Of a stretch of DNA of 64,000 nt, positions 58,400 to 64,000 are shown in pieces. Position 1 is the first letter of the stretch. Each line of letters begins with the position of its first letter. The stretch covers positions 21,196,469 through 21,260,468 of the forward strand of contig NC_088112.1 of assembly GCF_036370855.1 (NCBI RefSeq). Reading direction: 5' to 3'. Made by a program: the position numbers and the translations under genes. This stretch comes from Dromaius novaehollandiae. Taxonomy: Eukaryota > Chordata > Aves > Casuariiformes > Dromaiidae. Below the pieces are notes generated by a model, which saw only the letters and a list, made by a program, of their open reading frames with translations, was not told where the DNA came from and searched no databases.

Positions 58400-61300
58400 A
58401 CTGCTGAGGCTGGTTTGTACGGACTCATGCCATGCTTCATATATATTGACTTTTCCATTATTAAATGTTTGTAAAACTTTCAGGAAAGCAAATGAAATCT
58501 TTACAGAATAAACAAATCCTCCAAAATCAAGAGACTTTGTCATTGCATTTTTTTGCTGGAAGGCGGAGCGGTTTCAAGACCATACCCACGAGCAGAGCTG
58601 TGTATCGGCGCTGGCTCAGCTGGGACGTACGACGGTTCCCGATGGAGAGAGACCGACAGAGGCTGCTCGGGATGGGCGAAACCCCCCCGGGCAGAGAGTG
58701 ACCGCGTGACGTCCGTGGTCACCAAAGTCCAGCTAGCTCCTGACGAGTTTAAGTGAGAAATGAGCAGTGCCCTTGCTTTTTGATCTATCCCACCATAAGA
58801 TATATTGCTCCTTCATCCCCTCCCTGTTGCGTCTGGCCTCAGAGCCCCTTCCCCTGGTTTATCTGATACCCCCAGCCCCGCACAAATCGTGCACTGAGGA
58901 ACCTGCAGCCCTTATGCTGAATCCAGCCCCGATTTCAAGTTCGGCGAGTTGTATCGTGGTTCTCTTTTAAAAGAAGACAGGTTCCCCTCTCGCCGACCAG
59001 AGTGATTAACTCCTGTTTATAACACGTGCCTGCTATGTTTACAGCACTGCTGGACCAGAAGAGCTTTCCCTTGTCACAGCTATGACGCTCCCCCCACCTT
59101 TCCCCGGCGTAGGACAGCTGCGTTACTCAACCGACACAAGCGCGGGAGTCGAGCGGAGTCCCTTGGAGGAAGACAAGCGGGCAAGGAGCGAGCCGGAGCG
59201 CTGGGCGGCACGAATGAGCTCCCTAATCAGCACCACAGATTCAGGCACCGTGGGAAACAGCAAAAAAATCCACTCTTAATTACCGCTGGCCACTGCAGTG
59301 GGTTTGCAGCCCAGTGTCCAAGCGCTGCGTTGAGCATCCAAGCTGGGTTTGCTACCGATGGCTCCCGGGTGCCCGCCGGGACACAGACCCACCGAGGGAG
59401 CCGCAGCACCAAAGCAAACGTCCTCCAGACTGAGTGCGGCCATGCTATTTACTTGCTTTGCTTTTTAGTCCTCGTCTAACAGACTTCACACGCAGCATCA
59501 TGCCTTCTCGGCACCTCAGCTAGATGTTAAAGTTGTAGAATTGTAGAAAGCCAGAAAAAATGCAGGATGCTATGCAAAACTGCCCAATACTTGTGTGTTT
59601 TTCCACCTTGAAAGCTCTGCACGGCCCAGAGCCACGCACGCAGGACTGCGGGGTGGAGGGGGACCTTCACTCCCATGCGGGTGCTGCATGTCCCCACGGG
59701 TGACCGCTTTCCTCCCAGGGCGTGGACCATACGCTACCGAGACAAAATACCGAGGCCATGCACTGAAAGAAGAGCGATTGCATCCTGCATGCATGGCGCA
59801 TGTCCACCTTGCAAACCCTGCCGTGTGACGGAGCAGGCGAGATGCCCTTCTGCAGGCAGAATCAGCTCCACCGGATTTCAGGGCCGAAATTAGTCCGGCA
59901 ACAGCAGCGTCTCAGCTGCCAGCTTTGCCCACGGAGCTGCCGAGACAGATCCTGCTTCAGTCATGAGTCCTCCCAGGGTTTAGCAATTCCTCCTCAGGTT
60001 TTCCAGAGCCTGAAAACAGTTGCGCTTCCTGAGCAGCTGAGTAGCAGGGAGCAGATGGATTTCATCCTCCGCCAGCTGTTTCAAGGCGCCCCTTTCCAGC
60101 CGAGCGCGGGACGAACCGCCCCAGAAAGCCCCTGCGATGTGCGAGATAGAAGCAAGCCCTGAAGGAGAGGAATTCCTCCACCCAGAACCTGATACTGCAA
60201 ACGGCTCCCATTCCCTCGGCAACATCATTAGTGCCTCTGGTTTTTATGTTTCATGCTGAATTTCACGCAAACCAGAAAACCTGTAAATAATACCAAAACA
60301 TGTGTCTGTTTATAAAAATTGGAAAAACGGAGAGCAAATGTTTAGATGCACTCCCACAGGTTATACAGAATCAACAAAATTTCTGATCTTGACTGCTCTC
60401 CCTCAGTGCTACAATAATAGAAGTAATAATAAGAACTAACCCTGAAGACTTTCCTACTATTGAATCTCAAAGTTTTTATGAACAAGGTGGTACCTTAGTT
60501 CTCCCATATATTATTTTAAATTGTATTTTGGCATTTTAAATTCACCCTTTAGATAAATGTATAGTCATCGAATTGCAGGTATATGAAAAAAGAGAAAAAT
60601 ATCAGGGTTTTCAGTACAAAATATTAGTGAAACTCAACGTTCTCAACACAGCAGTCCAGGAAACTCTGAGAAATACAAAAGTGGAAGGAAAAGTGAAGCA
60701 TTAATAACTCAAAGTCAACACTAAAAGGCAGGGCTGGCTCTAGGCAAATGCAAAGTGAGCCGTTGCCCAGGACAGCAGACTGCTGGGGGAGGCAAAATAG
60801 TCATGGGCTGGCGGTTCTGGTGCTTTGCAGGAGGCAGGCTGTGGGCTGCCAGCTGTGCACAGCGCTGCCAGATGTGCCTGGGTCAGGCTAGCTGTGCTTG
60901 GGGCTGCCAGATGTGTACATGTCTGTCCAGACGTGCTGGGGGCTGACAGGTGTGCACAGGGCTGCCAGATGTGCCCAGGTCTGTCCAGTTGTGGCCAGGT
61001 CTGTCCAGCTTTGTCCGTGGCAGCCAGCTTTGCCCAGGGCTGTCCAGCTGTGCCCGGGGCTCTCCAGCTGTGCGCTGGGCTGCCAGATGTGCCCGGGGCT
61101 GGCTAGGGCAGCCTCTGACCAGCCCAGGGTGAAAGGTCGCTTTTGCCTACGTTTCCAAGTGGCTTCCAGTTACCTCTGGTCCCCCGTGGACCCGCATATC
61201 CTCCGAGGCTCTAAGCCTTGTTAAGCCCTTCAGGGAACCGTAGTGCAAAGAAGAGTGAAATGAATACCTAGTTTCAAGGAGGTGGTACAGTCATACCACT

Positions 61301-64000
61301 GTCATGATTAAACCGATATATTGAGCACGGTTGCCTGAACATGAGTACCACAAATGCATCATCATCATTGGTTTAATACTGCTGATAAGACACTAGCAAC
61401 ATCACAACACAATAAAACACCTATACTTTAAAGTCTGAAGTTATGACTTTGTCTGCAGCCGTGTGTCGCAGGGGTTGCCGCAGTTCTGAGCATACTTGCT
61501 AGTACAGGAAGTATTTTTTTATTAAAAATTTAATGATATGTTACTCCCTGTAAACATAGGTTAGGCAACGTGCACGGTGCAGAGCATCTTGCAGTTCTGA
61601 AAGTCCTAGGTGTGGACTAGATGTGCTAGACAGTGACACAGCCCGGGAAGGGGTGTTTTGGTAAGTGCATGTTCTGCTTTTAGAAGTTGTAGGTGTGAGT
61701 TATATTTAGCTCTCTGCATTGAATAAGCATGAAATTACTCTGGGTGAAGCCATTTCTTCCAAAGACTCTGGGATGCTCTGGGATGCTTCCAAAGGCTCAG
61801 GACAGCCCCGGGGCCCTGCAGCAGTGAACGGCCGGGGAGCTGCACGCTCAGGTGATGGAGATCGGCTCAGGCCCACTGGCATCCGCGGGGACAGAGCACA
61901 TCAGCGCACCGGGTGCTGTCATGCAGAGACCTGGGCAGAGCCGAGAGTCACCGCCCTCTCCATCAGCCTACAAACCCAGCCAAGCAGATCCGTTCCTCCC
62001 TCTCTTTCCTCCTCCTTCCTTGCCCTCCCTCCCTCGCACGGCGGGTGAGTCACAGCGGTGGCCTGACCCAGGCTCTCCCCGGCAGAGCAGCCGTGGCAGC
62101 AGGATGAGAGCAGACCTCGTGGGCCAGGAGGGAGAGGTGCACGGCCGGCACCCGCAGCCTCTCCCGACACGTCTGCTCAGCACGTTCAGGGTGCAAACCC
62201 CATGCCGAAGGGTCTCCCTTGCCCTTGGGGACCTGCTGGGTCCAGGCCTCAGCAATGAGCCCTCCAAGGCTGGGCAAAGCCTGTCCACCCCAGCCTAGAC
62301 CGGCCATCGTCTTCTGGGCTACCCTCCAAATCCTTACCATGACAAATGTTGTGCACCACCACCACATCCCGGGTCACTGGGAAGGTTTGTCTAGACTTGG
62401 CAGTCTCTGGGTGCATGTGGGGACGGGACACACCAAACTGTTGCTCAGACACCTGCGTTTCAAGGCCAAATTTTGCAAACGAGTCCATGGGTGCCTATCT
62501 TAGGTGACTGTCTTCCAGGCCATAGCAAGCTCATGTGCGGCATGCCCTGCTGCCCACAGACATTGCTCACAATTTCTGTGAAGTGGCACTGCCCACCGCC
62601 ACCTTACAGAAATTAAGGAACAGGACCCGTTTGTGTAGGAGCGTGCGGCAGCGGTGGGCACTCCGGAAAGGCTCCTCCTGCCCTGTGACACTACGTGCTG
62701 CTGGTGTCCATCTCCCAGCAGTGTGCTATGTGAGCCAGCACACAGCCTCCCCCGAACAGCCTCTTCCACCACCAGCACGAGTTGTGCTGGAGAGGTCTTC
62801 TTCAGCAAAAGGTCCCTCCTTAGCTCCTGGTAAGAGCCGAAGAGGAAGAAGGGGGTGATGTACCTGTCCTGGGTACCAGCATCCTGACGGCAAGTCCGGG
62901 ATGGGAGTCCAGGCACTGATAGCGCAGAGTGCTCTCCTCATGTCCTTGTCCTGGTCTCCTGCACGCACAGGTCCAGCCGCTCAGAAGCGCAGACGTGCAA
63001 AGGAGCAGCCTGCCACCCCGCTGCCGTTGGCCACGGAAACGTGCCGTTAAGGTGCTAAGCCGCTGGGCCAAGGGGGAGGCGTGCAGGCATGAGGCTGTGG
63101 GGTCTGCTGGGATGCCTCTGAGGAGCTGAAGCAGCATGAGGGAGACAGACACTGCACAGTTCATCCACTGCCTAAACAAGGACTAGACCCCAGCACACCG
63201 TTTCTTCTAGTCCACGCGCATGCTCCCCTGCCAAAGGCTCTTCATTTATGCCAGAGCAGAGCCAAAACCAGACACAGTGATCAAAGACGACAGAGAACTT
63301 GGACGCCAGAGCACAACAGAAGCACTCCAACATGACAATTCAGAGGTACAGTTACTACACCACCGAATTAAATCATTCTCCAAACTGGGAAAGCAACTGT
63401 TGAGTTACCACCAAATATCAACTAGTTAATGAAGAGGAGATGAGCCATCAGTCTCTTGTATAAAATACATCTTCAGGCACTGAGGGAAGGAGCCAAGCTG
63501 GCTTCTTCGAGGGTATGGCCTTCCCAGGCTCCAGCAGGCCTCGGAGAAGGGAAACTCTGCTGTCAAACGGCAGCTTAGACACAGAAATGCAGAGGCTGCG
63601 CCCATTCTCCCTTCCTCCCCTCTCTCCTTTCCTGTTCAAGCACCACTTCGGCTGACCCTGTTTCTTAGCTCTGAGGATGAGACGACGGGAGATAAACAAC
63701 GGCATCATTCTCCCAGTCGGTTCTGCAGAAAGGGAGGCGATGACTTCATGGCCGGGTGAGGGTAGCCTCGACTGCAGCGCTTGCAGTCAGCAGCCAAATC
63801 TGGACTAATACACTGCACGGGCAATTCCACTGTTTGATTTTCATGAACTATTTGGCAGATTACTCATTTTCTCTTGTTGTTTTACTTCCTTTTTGATGTT
63901 CATTTCTCATTAGTCACTTTTCAGGCTTCAGAAACTTTTTATTTTCTGTAGAACATGATGCTACTTTTACAGGGTCTGGAACACGATTTTTTTTCTCATT
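58400..64000. other. Region downstream of CSF2
   Basis: No gene was identified. It contains a degenerate minisatellite (60.84-61.11 kb), an open frame near 60.0 kb with an acceptor-like start, and a possible Harbinger-like remnant at 62.25-62.92 kb on the minus strand. The next mammalian neighbour, P4HA2, was not recognised here. Confidence 0.55.
60838..61110. repeat. Degenerate 17-20 bp minisatellite
   Basis: Imperfect tandem units of the type CTGTCCAGCTGTGCCCGGGG, alternating with GGGCTGCCAGATGTGCCC. The units vary in length and share a CCAG-TGTGCCC core. Confidence 0.85.

Noticed and set aside
62820..63179. 119-codon minus-strand frame starting MFRQWMNCAVSVSLMLLQLL
   Set aside because: Looks like a signal peptide, but the remainder is low-quality Arg/Ser-rich sequence without a cytokine or P4HA2 match.
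1..64000. tRNA, rRNA, CRISPR, prokaryotic operon or intact viral genome signals
   Set aside because: None seen; the window is vertebrate chromosomal DNA.

Overview
The window is vertebrate genomic DNA: split genes with GT-AG introns, CpG-rich islets and AT microsatellites, and no bacterial or viral gene layout. Two genes can be read with confidence: ACSL6 (long-chain acyl-CoA synthetase 6) on the minus strand and CSF2 (GM-CSF) on the plus strand. This pair is syntenic with human 5q31, where the order is ACSL6-IL3-CSF2. Compact introns, high GC, degraded CR1-type retrotransposon pieces and a CSF2 with a cysteine pattern unlike mammals point to a sauropsid, most likely a bird. The species cannot be named from the sequence.

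Positions 1-33,400 hold the 5' two thirds of ACSL6, transcribed right to left. Fourteen coding exons were placed to the base. They include two mutually exclusive 78-bp exons for the fatty-acid gate (F-gate and Y-gate) and a 33-bp microexon. They join in frame into 446 residues that stop at the left window edge, so the C-terminal third lies outside. Intron 1 is 15 kb. It holds an internal CpG island with a consensus donor, a polar minisatellite, a palindromic MEF2-like site and an AT-rich hairpin. A second, perfectly periodic 20-bp minisatellite and a (GGGAC)7 tract flank the last exon in the window.

Positions 33,400-55,000 are intergenic. The first 7-8 kb is poor in CpG, apart from one CpG-rich islet near 37.8 kb. 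The rest is AT-rich DNA with repeated short CpG-rich islets, AT microsatellites and a retrotransposon remnant. IL3, which sits here in mammals, was not recognised.

Positions 54,980-58,400 contain CSF2: a promoter with the conserved CK-1/kappaB-like/GC block, the CLE0 element and a TATA box, four coding exons (136 residues), and a 3' UTR with a tandem AUUUA element. Positions 58,400-64,000 hold no gene that could be identified, only a degenerate minisatellite and two weak coding-like remnants.

Functionally the two genes are unrelated. ACSL6 activates long-chain fatty acids, with docosahexaenoate preference in brain. CSF2 is an inducible haematopoietic cytokine. They share only an old chromosomal neighbourhood.
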